Positions 23,451 to 32,645 of a DNA stretch of 54,030 bases are shown piece by piece. Position 1 is the first letter of the stretch. Each line of letters opens with the position of its first letter. This DNA comes from an uncultured Selenomonadales bacterium. GTDB lineage: Bacteria; Bacillota; Negativicutes; Acidaminococcales; Acidaminococcaceae. Where the stretch lies: contig ONEW01000013.1 in NCBI GenBank assembly GCA_900316935.1, forward strand, positions 1 to 54,030, written 5' to 3'. Position numbers and translations under genes: made by a program. Below the pieces are notes generated by a model that saw only the letters and a program-made list of their open reading frames with translations, was not told the DNA's origin and searched no databases.

Positions 23451-24209
23451 CTATAACCTCACTTCCACGCCACGTCCGCGCAGGTATTCCTTGACCTGGC
23501 GGATCGTGAACTCCTTATAATGGAACACCGAGGCGGCCAATACGGCATCGGCCTTGCCCAGTGTCAGTACATCGTAAAAATGTTCGAGCGTCCCCGCCCC
23601 GCCGGAGGCGATGACGGGTACCGGTACGGCTTCGGCAACAGCCCGCGTCAGGGGAATGTCGTAGCCGTTTTTCGTGCCGTCGGCGTCCATGCTGGTGAGC
23701 AGGATTTCGCCGGCGCCGAGGGCGACGGCCTTTTCAGCCCAGGCGACGGCGTCGAGGCCGGTGGGCGTGCGGCCGCCGTTGACACAGACTTCCCATTTGT
23801 CCGTGCCGCGGCGCCTGGCATCCAGGGCGAGGACGACACACTGGTTGCCGAAGAGTTCCGCCCCCTGCGAGAGGAGGGACGGGTCTTTGACGGCCGCCGT
23901 GTTGAGGGACGTCTTATCCGCCCCGGCGTTGAGGCAGTTGCGCATGTCCTCAACGGAAGCGATGCCGCCGCCCACGGTGAGGGGCATGAAGACACGGCTC
24001 GCCGTGCGGTCGATGACATCGAGCATGGATTTGCGTTTTTCCACGCTGGCCGTGATGTCGAGGAAGACGAGTTCGTCGGCGCCTTCGCGGTCATAATACG
24101 AGGCCAGTTCCACCGGGTCGCCGGCGTCGCGCAGGCCTATGAAGTTCGTCCCTTTGACGACCCTGCCTTCTTTGACGTCGAGACAGGGGATGATGCGTTT
24201 GGTAAGCAT
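23451..24209 (-). CDS. hisF: Imidazole glycerol phosphate synthase, cyclase subunit
   Basis: Uses ammonia delivered by HisH to convert PRFAR to imidazole glycerol phosphate and AICAR. The 252-residue TIM barrel starts [20 protein letters not shown], with the catalytic Asp11 (E. coli numbering pattern CLDV) and Asp130-like residue in VVLALDARR. Phosphate-binding loops are VGGGI and ASGGAG. An AGGAGG site precedes the ATG. The 88-base gap to hisA is the widest within the his genes and could hold a minor promoter. Confidence 0.96.
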   Translation of the reverse strand: MLTKRIIPCLDVKEGRVVKGTNFIGLRDAGDPVELASYYDREGADELVFLDITASVEKRKSMLDVIDRTASRVFMPLTVGGGIASVEDMRNCLNAGADKTSLNTAAVKDPSLLSQGAELFGNQCVVLALDARRRGTDKWEVCVNGGRTPTGLDAVAWAEKAVALGAGEILLTSMDADGTKNGYDIPLTRAVAEAVPVPVIASGGAGTLEHFYDVLTLGKADAVLAASVFHYKEFTIRQVKEYLRGRGVEVRL

Positions 24210-24297
24210 GGAACCTACCTCCTATTATAACACTTGCAGACCGGACATCCAGCAGGGAACCGGAAATACGCGCGGCCGCTGCCGGCGGCTGCTGCTG

Positions 24298-25029
24298 TCA
24301 CTTGCCGGCCGCGACGGCCAGTGCTGCCTTCAGATCCACGCGCCCCGTGTAGAGGGCTTTGCCGATGATGACGCCTTCGATGCCGTCGGCTTCGCGCGCT
24401 TTGGCGCGGCGGATGTCGTCGAGGCCGGCGACGCCGCCCGAAGCGATGACTTTGACGCCGGAGGCGCGGGCCAGGGCGGCCGTGGCGTCCACGTTGAGGC
24501 CTTCCAGCCTGCCGTCGCGGCTGATGTCGGTGAAGATGATGTGCCCAATGCCGATGTCGGCCATGGCTTTGCCCAGGTCAAGGTAGTGCATGCCGCCGCT
24601 CACGCCCCAGCCGTCGACGGCGACGATGCCGTTCCTGGCGTCGATGCCGGCGGCCACCTGACCCGGAAAGGCCCGGGCGATGGCCCGGGCGGCCTGGGGA
24701 TTGCGGGCGGCCAGGCTGCCTAAAATGACGCGGGACACGCCCATGTCGAGCAGGGAGGCCGCCGCTTCCAGGGAGCGGATGCCGCCGCCCACTTCGACGT
24801 GCAGGGGACCGGCGTGGTCCAGGATGCGGCGGATGACGGCGCGGTTGCGGCTTTCGCCGGCCAGGGCGCCGTCCAGGTCGACCACGTGGAGCCAGGCGGC
24901 GCCGGCTTCGCGGAACTTGTCCGCCATGTCCGCCGGATCGTCGGCGTACACGGTCTCTTTGTCGAAACGGCCTTCCACGAGGCGCACGCATTTGCCGCCC
25001 CGCAGGTCGATGGCCGGAAACAGGATCAT
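24298..25029 (-). CDS. hisA: Phosphoribosyl-ProFAR isomerase
   Basis: Amadori isomerase of step 4 of histidine synthesis, a TIM barrel homologous to HisF. The 243-residue protein starts MILFPAIDLRGGKCVRL, with Asp8 as the catalytic base and the second Asp in FTDISRDG; phosphate loops are EVGGGIR and ASGGV. ATG 25029 is preceded by AAAGGAGTGTTCCCC; a start three codons upstream is not supported. The end is Ala-rich. It follows hisH by 13 bases. Confidence 0.95.
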   Translation of the reverse strand: MILFPAIDLRGGKCVRLVEGRFDKETVYADDPADMADKFREAGAAWLHVVDLDGALAGESRNRAVIRRILDHAGPLHVEVGGGIRSLEAAASLLDMGVSRVILGSLAARNPQAARAIARAFPGQVAAGIDARNGIVAVDGWGVSGGMHYLDLGKAMADIGIGHIIFTDISRDGRLEGLNVDATAALARASGVKVIASGGVAGLDDIRRAKAREADGIEGVIIGKALYTGRVDLKAALAVAAGK

Positions 25030-25042
25030 GGGGAACACTCCT

Positions 25043-25648
25043 TTACAGGTCGATGAATTTACGCAGCATTTCCAGGCCGGCGGCGCTGGATTTTTCCGGA
25101 TGGAACTGGAACCCCGTCACACGGCCTTTCTGCACGGCGGCCACGACGGGATACCCATAGCCGGTCACCGCCGTGACCAGGCCCTTGTCCGCCGGTTCGC
25201 AGCAATAGCTGTGGACGAAGTAGACATAGCGCCCGCCGGCGCCGTCCAGCAAGGGACAGGGCGCCTTGAGCTGCAGGCCGTTCCAGCCCATGTGGGGAAT
25301 CTTGAGCCGCGTGGGGATGCGGATGACCTTGCCGGGCAGGATGCCCAGGCCCGGGACGCCGGGCGATTCTTCGCTTTCCTCGAAGAGGACCTGCATGCCC
25401 AGGCAGATGCCTAGGAAGGGTTTGTCCTGCCGGATGTGGTCCCGCAGTACCGGAATCAGGCCGGACTGTTCCAGGTTCCGCATACAGTCGCCAAACGCGC
25501 CGACGCCGGGCAGGATCACCTTGTCCGCTGCCGCCACGAGGGCAGCGTCGCCCGTGACGACCGGGGCGCCCCCCGCCGCGGCGACAGCCTTGCGCACGCT
25601 GTGCAGGTTGCCCATGCCGTAATCAACGATAATCACTTGTTTTGTCAT
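25043..25648 (-). CDS. hisH: Imidazole glycerol phosphate synthase, glutamine amidotransferase subunit
   Basis: Class I glutaminase that feeds ammonia to HisF. The 201-residue protein shows VDYGMGNLHSV at the start, the nucleophile Cys in PFLGICLGMQ, and the His-Glu pair in GFQFHPEKSS. The length is normal. It lies between hisB (45-base gap) and hisA. Confidence 0.96.
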   Translation of the reverse strand: MTKQVIIVDYGMGNLHSVRKAVAAAGGAPVVTGDAALVAAADKVILPGVGAFGDCMRNLEQSGLIPVLRDHIRQDKPFLGICLGMQVLFEESEESPGVPGLGILPGKVIRIPTRLKIPHMGWNGLQLKAPCPLLDGAGGRYVYFVHSYCCEPADKGLVTAVTGYGYPVVAAVQKGRVTGFQFHPEKSSAAGLEMLRKFIDL

Positions 25649-25693
25649 AGGGACCTCCCGTTCAAATTTCCGGGCCCCCGGAGGGGACCTCGT

Positions 25694-26296
25694 TCACAAC
25701 ACGCCTTTGCTGCTCAGGACGCCGTGCACGCGCGGGTCGTGCGCCACGGCTTCGGACAGGGCCCGGGCAAAGGCCTTGAAGACGGCTTCGATGATGTGGT
25801 GCACGTTGCGGCCGCAGAGCACGCGGATGTGCAGGGTCAGGCCGCTGTGCATGGCGACGGCGCGGAAGAATTCTTCCGTCATTTCGGCGTCGTAATTGCC
25901 CAGTTTCACTTTGGGGATGTCCGCGTCGAAGACGAGGAAGGGCCGGCCGGAAATGTCCAGGCAGACCTGGGCCAGCGTTTCGTCCATGGGCAGGAAGCAG
26001 TTGCCGTAGCGGCGGATGCCTTCCTTGTTTCCCAGGGCTTCGGCCAGGGCGTCGCCGAGCACGATGCCTATGTCTTCGACGGTATGGTGGCTGTCGACCT
26101 GCAGGTCGCCCCGGGCCTGGACGGCCAGGTTCAGGAAGCCGTGTCTGGCCAGCAGGGTCAGCATGTGGTCCAGGAAGCCGACGCCTGTATCGATGTCCGC
26201 CTGCCCCGTCCCGTCCAGGTTCAGGGAGAGCCGGACCTGCGTTTCCGCCGTGCTGCGTTCCAGGGCGGCCCGGCGGCCTGTTTTGTCCGCTTTCAT
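25694..26296 (-). CDS. hisB: Imidazoleglycerol-phosphate dehydratase (monofunctional)
   Basis: Manganese enzyme of step 6. The 200-residue protein contains the metal-binding motifs FLDHML and DSHHTVEDIG in the first half and MHSGLTLHIRVLCGRNVHHI in the second. It lacks the N-terminal histidinol phosphatase domain of enterobacterial HisB. The start codon lies one base after the hisC stop, so the two are translationally coupled. Confidence 0.95.
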   Translation of the reverse strand: MKADKTGRRAALERSTAETQVRLSLNLDGTGQADIDTGVGFLDHMLTLLARHGFLNLAVQARGDLQVDSHHTVEDIGIVLGDALAEALGNKEGIRRYGNCFLPMDETLAQVCLDISGRPFLVFDADIPKVKLGNYDAEMTEEFFRAVAMHSGLTLHIRVLCGRNVHHIIEAVFKAFARALSEAVAHDPRVHGVLSSKGVL

Positions 26297-26297
26297 G

Positions 26298-27509
26298 TCA
26301 GATTGCCTCGCTTCCCAGGATTTCGCGGCAGATGTTCCGCAGTTTGCTCAGGATGATGCCGTTTTCTTCCGGCAGGCCGATGGATTCGCGGATGCAGCCC
26401 TGCAGGGCCGGATGTTCCGTGAAGTCCCGCAGCAGGACCTTCTGCTCCAGCATGTATTTGAAGAGGAATTTGCCGGCCTTCGAGGCCTGGCTCAGGTTGC
26501 CGGGGCCGTACTTTTTGTCGTAGGCCCGGGCCAGGGCTTCCTGCAGGCGTCCTTCGGGGCGGTAGCACAGGAAGTTGGTCTGGGACGGCCATACGCGCAT
26601 GCCCATGTCTGCCAGGTTCTGGGCCATGAGGTCGCGCTGGCTGCGGATTTCCGCAATCTGCGGCGCGAAGGCGTCGCGGTGTCCGTAGCATTCCATGGCG
26701 CACAGGAGGGAGTAGGCGTTGACGTGGTACGGCAGCAGGGTCTTGCCCAGGATGCCCGTCATGAGGCTGCTGCCGACGGCGTATCCGACGCGCATGCCGG
26801 CCATGCTGTAGGCCTTCGAAAAGGTCTTGTAGACGAGGAAGTTGCTGTATTTGTACAGCAGGGCCAGGGCGGAGCCGGCCACGAGCTTGAGCTGGTCCAG
26901 GGGCCGTAGGTCCCGGGGATCCACGCCTTCGCCTTTGGCGAATTCCATGTAGGCTTCGTCGACGATGACGGGGCAGCCCGCCCCGGCGATGATCTTCTCC
27001 ACGACCGGCAGCGGGTTGTAGTTGCCCGTCGGGTTGTTCGGATTGTTGATGATGAGCAGGTCCGGCCGGTTGTCGGCGCAGAACTGCAGCACGGCGCCGG
27101 CGTCGAGGTAGCCTTCCACGTTCAGGGGGTAGCGCAACACCTCGCTGTCGGACATCTGGGCGTAGACGCCGTACATGGAGAACGACGGGTACGGCACGGC
27201 GATTTTCCTGCCGGGGCCGCCGAAGGCATAGCAGGCCATCTGCAGCAGTTCGCTCGACCCGTTGCCGACGCGCACCTTGTCGGCGTCGATGCCGAGGCTT
27301 TTCGCGATGGCGGCGCACAGGTTTTCGCACTTCATGGGCGGGTAGCGGTTGAACGCGAACTCCGCCGTTTTGGCGACGATGTCCCGGCGCACCTCGCCGG
27401 GCAAATTATAATTGGACTCATTGGCGTTGACGATGATGTCGGCGTCGATGGTCTCCACTTCGTATTCTTCCAAGTCCGCCAGACTGGGGCGGACCGTAAA
27501 ATCAGCCAT
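26298..27509 (-). CDS. hisC: Histidinol-phosphate aminotransferase
   Basis: PLP-dependent aminotransferase of step 7, fold type I. The 403-residue protein has NPNNPTGNY for the PLP ring, VDEAYMEF, and the Schiff-base Lys in TFSKAYSMAGMRVGY. It is longer than the usual 350-360 residues, mainly through a longer middle part (residues about 280-350). ATG 27509 has AAGGAGGTTCCCA upstream; the frame extends 27 codons further without a site. Confidence 0.93.
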   Translation of the reverse strand: MADFTVRPSLADLEEYEVETIDADIIVNANESNYNLPGEVRRDIVAKTAEFAFNRYPPMKCENLCAAIAKSLGIDADKVRVGNGSSELLQMACYAFGGPGRKIAVPYPSFSMYGVYAQMSDSEVLRYPLNVEGYLDAGAVLQFCADNRPDLLIINNPNNPTGNYNPLPVVEKIIAGAGCPVIVDEAYMEFAKGEGVDPRDLRPLDQLKLVAGSALALLYKYSNFLVYKTFSKAYSMAGMRVGYAVGSSLMTGILGKTLLPYHVNAYSLLCAMECYGHRDAFAPQIAEIRSQRDLMAQNLADMGMRVWPSQTNFLCYRPEGRLQEALARAYDKKYGPGNLSQASKAGKFLFKYMLEQKVLLRDFTEHPALQGCIRESIGLPEENGIILSKLRNICREILGSEAI

Positions 27510-27546
27510 TGGGAACCTCCTTCTCCGTTTCCTGCGGAACAACCCG

Positions 27547-28899
27547 TTACTTCCTGCTGCTTTCCTTGCGCTTGCGGATGGCGTTGGCATGGGCGCGCAG
27601 GCCTTCGGCCTCGGCCATGTTGATGATGTCGTCCGCCGCTTCCATGAGGGCGTCGTGCGTGTAGGAGATGATGCTCGTCTTCTTCATGAAGGTCTCCACG
27701 TTGAGCACGCTGTAGAATTTCGCCGTGCCGCCTGTAGGCAGGATATGGTTCGGGCCGGCGAAGTAGTCGCCCAGGGGTTCCGGCGAATCCTGCCCCAGGA
27801 ACATGGCGCCGCAGTTGCGCAGAAGCGGCAGGAGGCGGAAGGGCTCCTTCGTCATGACCTCCAGGTGTTCCGGCGCGCTGATGTTGGACATGGCGACGAC
27901 CGTGTCCATGTCTTTCGCCAGGATGACCTTGCCCATGTTCTGCAGGGAGGCCGCGGCGATTTCCTCGCGGGGCAGCTCCTTCAGCTGTTCTTCCACTTCC
28001 GTGGCCACGGTGCGGGCGATGCGCTCGCTGTCCGTGATGAGGATGGCCGACGCCAGGGGATCGTGCTCGGCCTGGCTCAAAAGGTCCGCCGCCAGGTAGA
28101 CGGGGTTCGCCGAGTCATCGGCCACAATCAGGATTTCCGAGGGGCCGGCCAGCATATCGATGTCCACGTGGCCGTACACGGCCTTTTTGGCCAGGGTCAC
28201 GAAGATGTTGCCGGGGCCCGTGATCTTGTTCACTCTGGGGACGGATTCCGTCCCGAAGGCCAGGGCCGCGACGGCCTGGGCGCCGCCCATCTTGTAGATT
28301 TCCTTGATGCCGATCTTTTCCGCCGTCACCAGCACGTAGGGGTTCAGCTTGCCGTTCCGTCCGGGAGGCGCCGCCATGACGATGCGGGGCACGCCGGCCA
28401 CTTTGGCCGGCACGGCGTTCATGATGACGGACGACGGATAGGCCGCCGTACCGCCCGGCACGTAGATGCCCACGCTGTCGAGGGGGGTCATCTTCTGGCC
28501 CAGCAGGGAGCCGCAGGCCCGGGGCGTGAACCAGGATTTCGGCAGCTGCTCCTCGTGGAAGCGTTTCACGTTGGCAATGGCCCGCGTGATGGAATCCACG
28601 ACGGCCGGGTCGACGAGGGTGCGGGCTTCGTCGAATTCCTTTTCCGTGACGCGCAGGGTGTCCGCCGTCAGGCCGGCATGGTCGATGGTGTTCGTGAAAT
28701 GGAGCAGCGCTTCGTCGCCGCCGCTGCGGACGGCGTTCACGATGCGGTCCACGATCTGCGCCGCCGACAGATGCTCGCCCCACATGGCGTCACAGCCTGC
28801 CTGGACACGCGGGGCCAGTTCCTGTTCGTCAAAGGCCTTTTTCTTCAAAAGCGCCGCGATTTCCGCGGGGCTCATCTTTCTGGCATCGGTAATCTTCAT
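27547..28899 (-). CDS. hisD: Histidinol dehydrogenase
   Basis: Zinc- and NAD-dependent oxidation of histidinol to histidine, the last two steps of the pathway. The 450-residue protein contains [37 protein letters not shown] and the catalytic region SAPEHLE followed by [17 protein letters not shown], all diagnostic. It overlaps the end of hisG by 4 bases, which couples their translation. Confidence 0.96.
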   Translation of the reverse strand: MKITDARKMSPAEIAALLKKKAFDEQELAPRVQAGCDAMWGEHLSAAQIVDRIVNAVRSGGDEALLHFTNTIDHAGLTADTLRVTEKEFDEARTLVDPAVVDSITRAIANVKRFHEEQLPKSWFTPRACGSLLGQKMTPLDSVGIYVPGGTAAYPSSVIMNAVPAKVAGVPRIVMAAPPGRNGKLNPYVLVTAEKIGIKEIYKMGGAQAVAALAFGTESVPRVNKITGPGNIFVTLAKKAVYGHVDIDMLAGPSEILIVADDSANPVYLAADLLSQAEHDPLASAILITDSERIARTVATEVEEQLKELPREEIAAASLQNMGKVILAKDMDTVVAMSNISAPEHLEVMTKEPFRLLPLLRNCGAMFLGQDSPEPLGDYFAGPNHILPTGGTAKFYSVLNVETFMKKTSIISYTHDALMEAADDIINMAEAEGLRAHANAIRKRKESSRK

Positions 28900-29567
28900 T
28901 TCCGTTGTCCCTCTTTTCCTTCCTTTTCTTCCTGCAAAACCCGCTGCAGGTCTTCCACCAGGCCGTGCAGCCGGTCAAACTTCAATTTGAAGCTGACGGG
29001 GTTGGCGATGAGCCGTGCCGTCGACGGGAAGATGCACGCCACTTCGGCGAGCTTGTTCTCCCGGATGGTCGTTCCCGTTTCCACGATATCGACGATGCAT
29101 TCCGCCAGGCCGATGAGGGGGCCCAGTTCGATGGACCCGTTCAACTTGACGATGTCCATCTGGATGCCCTGGGCGTCAAAGAACTCCTTGGCACAGCGGG
29201 GATACTTGGTCGCTACGCGCAGGTGCGCGTAGTCTTCCATTTCCGGCCGCAGCTTCGCTTCCGGCACGGCCATCATGAGGCGGCACCGGCCGAAGCCCAG
29301 GTCCAGCAGTTCGTAGACATCCTTCTCCTCTTCGCGCAGGACATCCTTCCCGATGATGCCGATGTCCGCCGCACCGTATTCCACGTAGGTCGGCAGGTCG
29401 ACGGGTTTCGTGATGATGAAGCGGATCTTCTTTTCCTCATTGGCGATGACCAGCTTGCGGGAATCTTCGGACACGCCCTCGGCCTCCCAGCCGACCCGGG
29501 CCAGGAGGGAAGCGCTGCGGTCGAACAGTTTGCCCTTCGGCAGCGCGATGGTGATGTAGTCGTTCAT
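28896..29567 (-). CDS. hisG: ATP phosphoribosyltransferase, short form
   Basis: Committed, feedback-inhibited step of histidine synthesis, joining ATP and PRPP with release of PPi. The 223-residue short form lacks the C-terminal ACT-like regulatory domain and therefore needs HisZ, which is encoded just upstream. Signs are IALPKGKLFDRS, YGAADIGIIGKD, and the PRPP loop DIVETGTTIREN. Confidence 0.96.
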   Translation of the reverse strand: MNDYITIALPKGKLFDRSASLLARVGWEAEGVSEDSRKLVIANEEKKIRFIITKPVDLPTYVEYGAADIGIIGKDVLREEEKDVYELLDLGFGRCRLMMAVPEAKLRPEMEDYAHLRVATKYPRCAKEFFDAQGIQMDIVKLNGSIELGPLIGLAECIVDIVETGTTIRENKLAEVACIFPSTARLIANPVSFKLKFDRLHGLVEDLQRVLQEEKEGKEGQRK

Positions 29568-29571
29568 GGTG

Positions 29572-30747
29572 TCACTCCTTCACATAGCGGAACGTGTCAC
29601 AATTATTGATGCGGGCCTGGTTCTGCACTTCGGACCCGTCCATGGCGAATGTGGCGACTTTGACGCGCTGCCCCTGGCGGCGCAGCTCCATGGCCAGGCG
29701 GATGGCGCCGGCGGTCCGACCCGGCGCGTAAGCGACGAAGAGGGCCGGCGGCACGGCCAGCTTCACGGTTTCCTGCCGCTGCAGCGTGAGCAGGATGCGC
29801 TCGATGCCCAGGGCGAACCCCGTGGCGGGACAGGGTGAACCGAACTGCTGCATCATGGTGTCGTAGCGGCCGCCGCCGATGAGGGAGTAGCCCATGCCCG
29901 CGGCATAGCCTTCGAACAGCATGCCCGTGTAGTAATCGAGGCTGCGCGTCAGCCCCAGTTCGAAGTTCAGGTACTGCTCCACGCCGTAGCCCCGGCACAG
30001 GTCGTAGATCCTGCGCAGGTTTTCCAGGGCGTTCCAGCAGCGCCGGCTCAGCACCCGGCCCTGCATGTCGTCCAGCAGTTCCACGCCGCCGTGCAGGAAG
30101 AGCAGCTCCCGGAAGATGTCCGCCAGCTGCTTCGGGATGCCTGCCGCCGCGACGGTTTCCCCGAGGCCCACGACGTTGCGCTTGATGAGGCACTGCTTGA
30201 TGTCCCGTGCCTGGCTTTCATTGAGGGCGGCCGCTTCGATGAGGCCGTTGATGAACTCCATCTGCCCCAGGCTGATGGAGAAGTCCTGCAGCCCGGCTTC
30301 CAGCAGGGTCTGCACGGCCAGGGCGATGACTTCCGCGTCGGCTTCGGCGCCCGCGGCGCCCATCATTTCGATGCCGCACTGCGTGAACTCGCACAGCCGG
30401 CCGGCCTGCGCCTCTTCGTAGCGGAACAGGTGGGACCGGTAGGACAGGCGTTTCACGCCGGTGTCGCGGCGGAACCGCGTCGCCACCATGCGGGCGATGG
30501 GCGTCGTCATGTCCGTGCGGAGCATGAGGGAATGGCCGTGGCGGTCCAGGAACTTGAACGCCGTCAGGTCCGGCGTTTCCGCATTGGAAAACGTATCGAG
30601 GTATTCAAACGTCGGGGTGTCGACCTCGTCGTAGCCCCAGGCGTCGAAGAGGCGGCCTATGCGGTCTTCCAGGCCGCGCCGCACCGCCCCTTCGCCGGGA
30701 AGGATGTCGCGGGTGCCGTAAGGCACCTTCAATATTTTGTCACTCAT
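29572..30747 (-). CDS. hisZ: ATP phosphoribosyltransferase regulatory subunit
   Basis: A catalytically inactive histidyl-tRNA synthetase paralogue that binds histidine and activates short HisG. The 391-residue protein keeps the class II synthetase fold: GTRDILPGEG, motif 2-like YRSHLFRYEEAQAGRLCEFTQ, and GGRYDTMMQQFG, but no anticodon-binding domain. It is followed 4 bases later by hisG. It is the first enzyme gene of the operon after yerC. Confidence 0.95.
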   Translation of the reverse strand: MSDKILKVPYGTRDILPGEGAVRRGLEDRIGRLFDAWGYDEVDTPTFEYLDTFSNAETPDLTAFKFLDRHGHSLMLRTDMTTPIARMVATRFRRDTGVKRLSYRSHLFRYEEAQAGRLCEFTQCGIEMMGAAGAEADAEVIALAVQTLLEAGLQDFSISLGQMEFINGLIEAAALNESQARDIKQCLIKRNVVGLGETVAAAGIPKQLADIFRELLFLHGGVELLDDMQGRVLSRRCWNALENLRRIYDLCRGYGVEQYLNFELGLTRSLDYYTGMLFEGYAAGMGYSLIGGGRYDTMMQQFGSPCPATGFALGIERILLTLQRQETVKLAVPPALFVAYAPGRTAGAIRLAMELRRQGQRVKVATFAMDGSEVQNQARINNCDTFRYVKE

Positions 30748-30799
30748 TGCTCTTTCCCTGCCTTATCGTGAATCTGCCGAAACGCCGGCGTCCGGCGGC

Positions 30800-31192
30800 C
30801 TATTTTTCGAAGGGCGTGTCCCCATGCATCTGGCGCTTGATTTCGGCCCGTTCCTTTTCAAACTGCACTTTGCGCTGTACCCGGGGTGACCGGTCACCGT
30901 GTCGCTTGGCGTCCAGATTGGCCAGCGCCCGGGAGTAGCCGTCCTTGCCATAGACCAGGCAGCGTTTCACGCGGGAAATCGTCGCCGTGCTTGCGCCGGT
31001 CCGGGCCACGATCTCCTCGTACTTGACGCCCTCGTCCAGCAGGCGCGCCACCTCGAAGCGCTGCGCCAGCGCGCGGTATTCGCTGATGGTGCAGACATCT
31101 TCCAGGAAATTGGAAATTTCGCGTTTATCCTTCAAGGAGAGGATCGCTTCGCACAACTGTTCTGTCAGGTTGTTTTCGATTTTCTCTGCCAT
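30800..31192 (-). CDS. yerC: YerC/YecD family TrpR-like regulator
   Basis: A 130-residue protein with a TrpR-superfamily helix-turn-helix (LAQRFEVARLLDEGVKYEEI followed by ARTGASTATISRVKRCL). Homologues are found beside histidine genes in Firmicutes, and a histidine-repressor role (HisR) has been proposed for some of them. Here it is the first gene of the his operon, behind AAAGGAGGTCCACC, which fits autoregulation together with the pathway. The C-terminal tail (QRKVQFEKERAEIKRQ) is charged and longer than the minimal family domain. Confidence 0.85.
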   Translation of the reverse strand: MAEKIENNLTEQLCEAILSLKDKREISNFLEDVCTISEYRALAQRFEVARLLDEGVKYEEIVARTGASTATISRVKRCLVYGKDGYSRALANLDAKRHGDRSPRVQRKVQFEKERAEIKRQMHGDTPFEK

Positions 31193-31222
31193 GGTGGACC
31201 TCCTTTAATTTCTGTATTTATC

Positions 31223-31251
31223 AATTTACTACTTTATATTGTAAAAGTCAA
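31223..31251 (-). promoter_or_regulatory. Promoter of yerC-his operon
   Basis: TTGACT (31246-31251), 17-base spacer, TAAATT (31223-31228) on the minus strand. The spacer has TTTAC-N11-GTAAA (31225-31245), an inverted repeat in the right place for a repressor. Confidence 0.75.
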
Positions 31252-31260
31252 TCATTTTTT

Positions 31261-31273
31261 TAGTTGACAACTA
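31261..31273. promoter_or_regulatory. Perfect palindrome between the divergent his and met promoters
   Basis: TAGTTGACAACTA is a 6-1-6 palindrome. It overlaps the -35 of the met promoter and lies just upstream of the his -35. It resembles half of the TrpR operator family (AGTTAACT core), so YerC is a candidate binder. Confidence 0.45.
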
Positions 31274-31292
31274 TGCGCATTGCGAGTATTAT
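31264..31292 (+). promoter_or_regulatory. Promoter of metNI
   Basis: TTGACA (31264-31269), 17-base spacer, TATTAT (31287-31292) on the plus strand, directly upstream of the SAM riboswitch. Confidence 0.8.
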
Positions 31293-31314
31293 TATTACAA
31301 AATTCCTTAAAACT

Positions 31315-31425
31315 TCTTCACTTCATCAAGAGTTGGCAGAGGGACTGGCCCTATGACGCCACGGCAACCATCCGGAAGGAACGGTGCCAAATCCAGCGGG
31401 AATTCTCCGGAAGATGAAACGGTTT
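31315..31425 (+). ncRNA. SAM-I riboswitch (S-box)
   Basis: Conserved core elements appear in order: CATCAAGAG, GGCAGAGGGACTGGCCC, the CGGCAACC segment, GGTGCCAAATCC, and the closing AGATGAAACG that pairs with the CTTCATC start (31321-31327 with 31413-31418). It is followed by an intrinsic terminator at 31440-31472, so bound S-adenosylmethionine would stop transcription of metNI. Confidence 0.93.
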
Positions 31426-31439
31426 CTACCAAAAAGTAA

Positions 31440-31472
31440 GGCCCTTCATCAATCGGTGAAGGGCCCGTTTCA
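31440..31472 (+). terminator. Riboswitch expression-platform terminator
   Basis: GGCCCTTCA (31440-31448) and TGAAGGGCC (31457-31465) form a 9-bp stem followed by CGTTTCATTT. Confidence 0.85.
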
Positions 31473-31565
31473 TTTACAGCGGAACAGGCCTCCGGCCCGT
31501 CACCGCCATCGTGCAGAAAGGAGGGACGCGCCGCGTCCGCAAGGGCGGGCAGACGCGAACCACAT

Positions 31566-32645
31566 ATGATCAAACTGGTCAACGTAGAAAAAACATACTA
31601 CAGCAAAGCCGGCAACATCGAGGCCCTGCAGAAGACGGACCTCGAAATCAAAGACGGCGAGATCTTCGGCATCATCGGCTTGTCCGGCGCCGGCAAATCG
31701 ACCCTCATCCGCTGCATCAACATGCTCGAGGTGCCCACGGGCGGCCAGGTCTTCGTCGACGGCAAGGAAATGACGGCCCTGCACGGCACGGAACTGCGCA
31801 AGGCCCGCCAGGACATCGGCATGATCTTCCAGCACTTCAACCTGCTGGCCAGCCGCACGGTCGAACAGAATGTGGCCTTCCCCCTGGAAATCCAGGGCAT
31901 GGCCAAAGACAAGATCAGGAGCCGCGTGGACGAACTGCTGAAACTGGTCCAGCTCGACGAGCGCAAAGACTACTATCCGAGCCAGCTCTCCGGCGGCCAG
32001 AAACAGCGCGTCGGCATCGCCCGCGCCCTGGCTTCGAACCCGAAGGTGCTTCTGTCCGACGAAGCGACGAGCGCCCTGGACCCGCAGACCACGAAATCCA
32101 TCCTGGCCCTGCTGAAGGACATCAATAAGAAGCTGAACCTGACCATCGTCATGATCACCCACCAGATGGAGGTCGTCAAGGAAATCTGCGACCGCGTGGC
32201 CGTCATCGAGAACGGCCGCATCATCGAGCAGGGGTCCATGTACAAGGTCTTCACGGAACCGCAGGAAGAGACGACGAAGGAGTTCGTCCGCACGGTCAAC
32301 GACATCAAGATTCCGCCCATCATCAACACGGCGGACATGAAGCCGGAATACTTCCCCGGCTCGTGCCTCCTGGCCAACCTGGAATTTTTGAGCGATCCCG
32401 ATGCCGCGGAGCATCCGGAAAAGAAGAGCGGTTCCGCGGAAGCGGACCAGCCCGTCGTGTCGGCCCTCGTCAAGAAGTTCGGCGTCGACGTCAACATCAT
32501 TTCCGGCAAGGTCGACTACCTGAAGGATACGCCCTACGGTACGCTGCTGGTCGAAATCATCGGCGGGGAAAAGGCCATCCGCGATTCCCTCGCCTATCTG
32601 AATGAAGTCAAAGTAAAACTGGAGGTCCTGGGCTATGTCAAATAA
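31566..32645 (+). CDS. metN: Methionine ABC transporter ATP-binding protein
   Basis: ATPase of the MetNIQ importer for methionine. The 359-residue protein has Walker A GLSGAGKST at 38-46, the Q-loop MIFQHFNLLASRTV, signature LSGGQKQRVGIARAL, Walker B VLLSDEATSALD and His-switch ITHQ. A C-terminal NIL domain (about 275-355) senses methionine and inhibits the pump. The ribosome binding site is poor; only GAACC precedes the ATG, which is unusual beside the strong site of metI. It is controlled by the SAM-I riboswitch. Confidence 0.95.
   Translation: MIKLVNVEKTYYSKAGNIEALQKTDLEIKDGEIFGIIGLSGAGKSTLIRCINMLEVPTGGQVFVDGKEMTALHGTELRKARQDIGMIFQHFNLLASRTVEQNVAFPLEIQGMAKDKIRSRVDELLKLVQLDERKDYYPSQLSGGQKQRVGIARALASNPKVLLSDEATSALDPQTTKSILALLKDINKKLNLTIVMITHQMEVVKEICDRVAVIENGRIIEQGSMYKVFTEPQEETTKEFVRTVNDIKIPPIINTADMKPEYFPGSCLLANLEFLSDPDAAEHPEKKSGSAEADQPVVSALVKKFGVDVNIISGKVDYLKDTPYGTLLVEIIGGEKAIRDSLAYLNEVKVKLEVLGYVK

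Noticed and set aside
24210..24297. TATAAT directly before hisF as an internal promoter.
   Set aside because: It adjoins the AGGAGG ribosome site, so a transcript starting there would lose it; no -35 box is present.
31193..31260. Histidine T-box leader before the his operon.
   Set aside because: The distance from promoter to yerC is too short and there is no T-box sequence or terminator/antiterminator pair.
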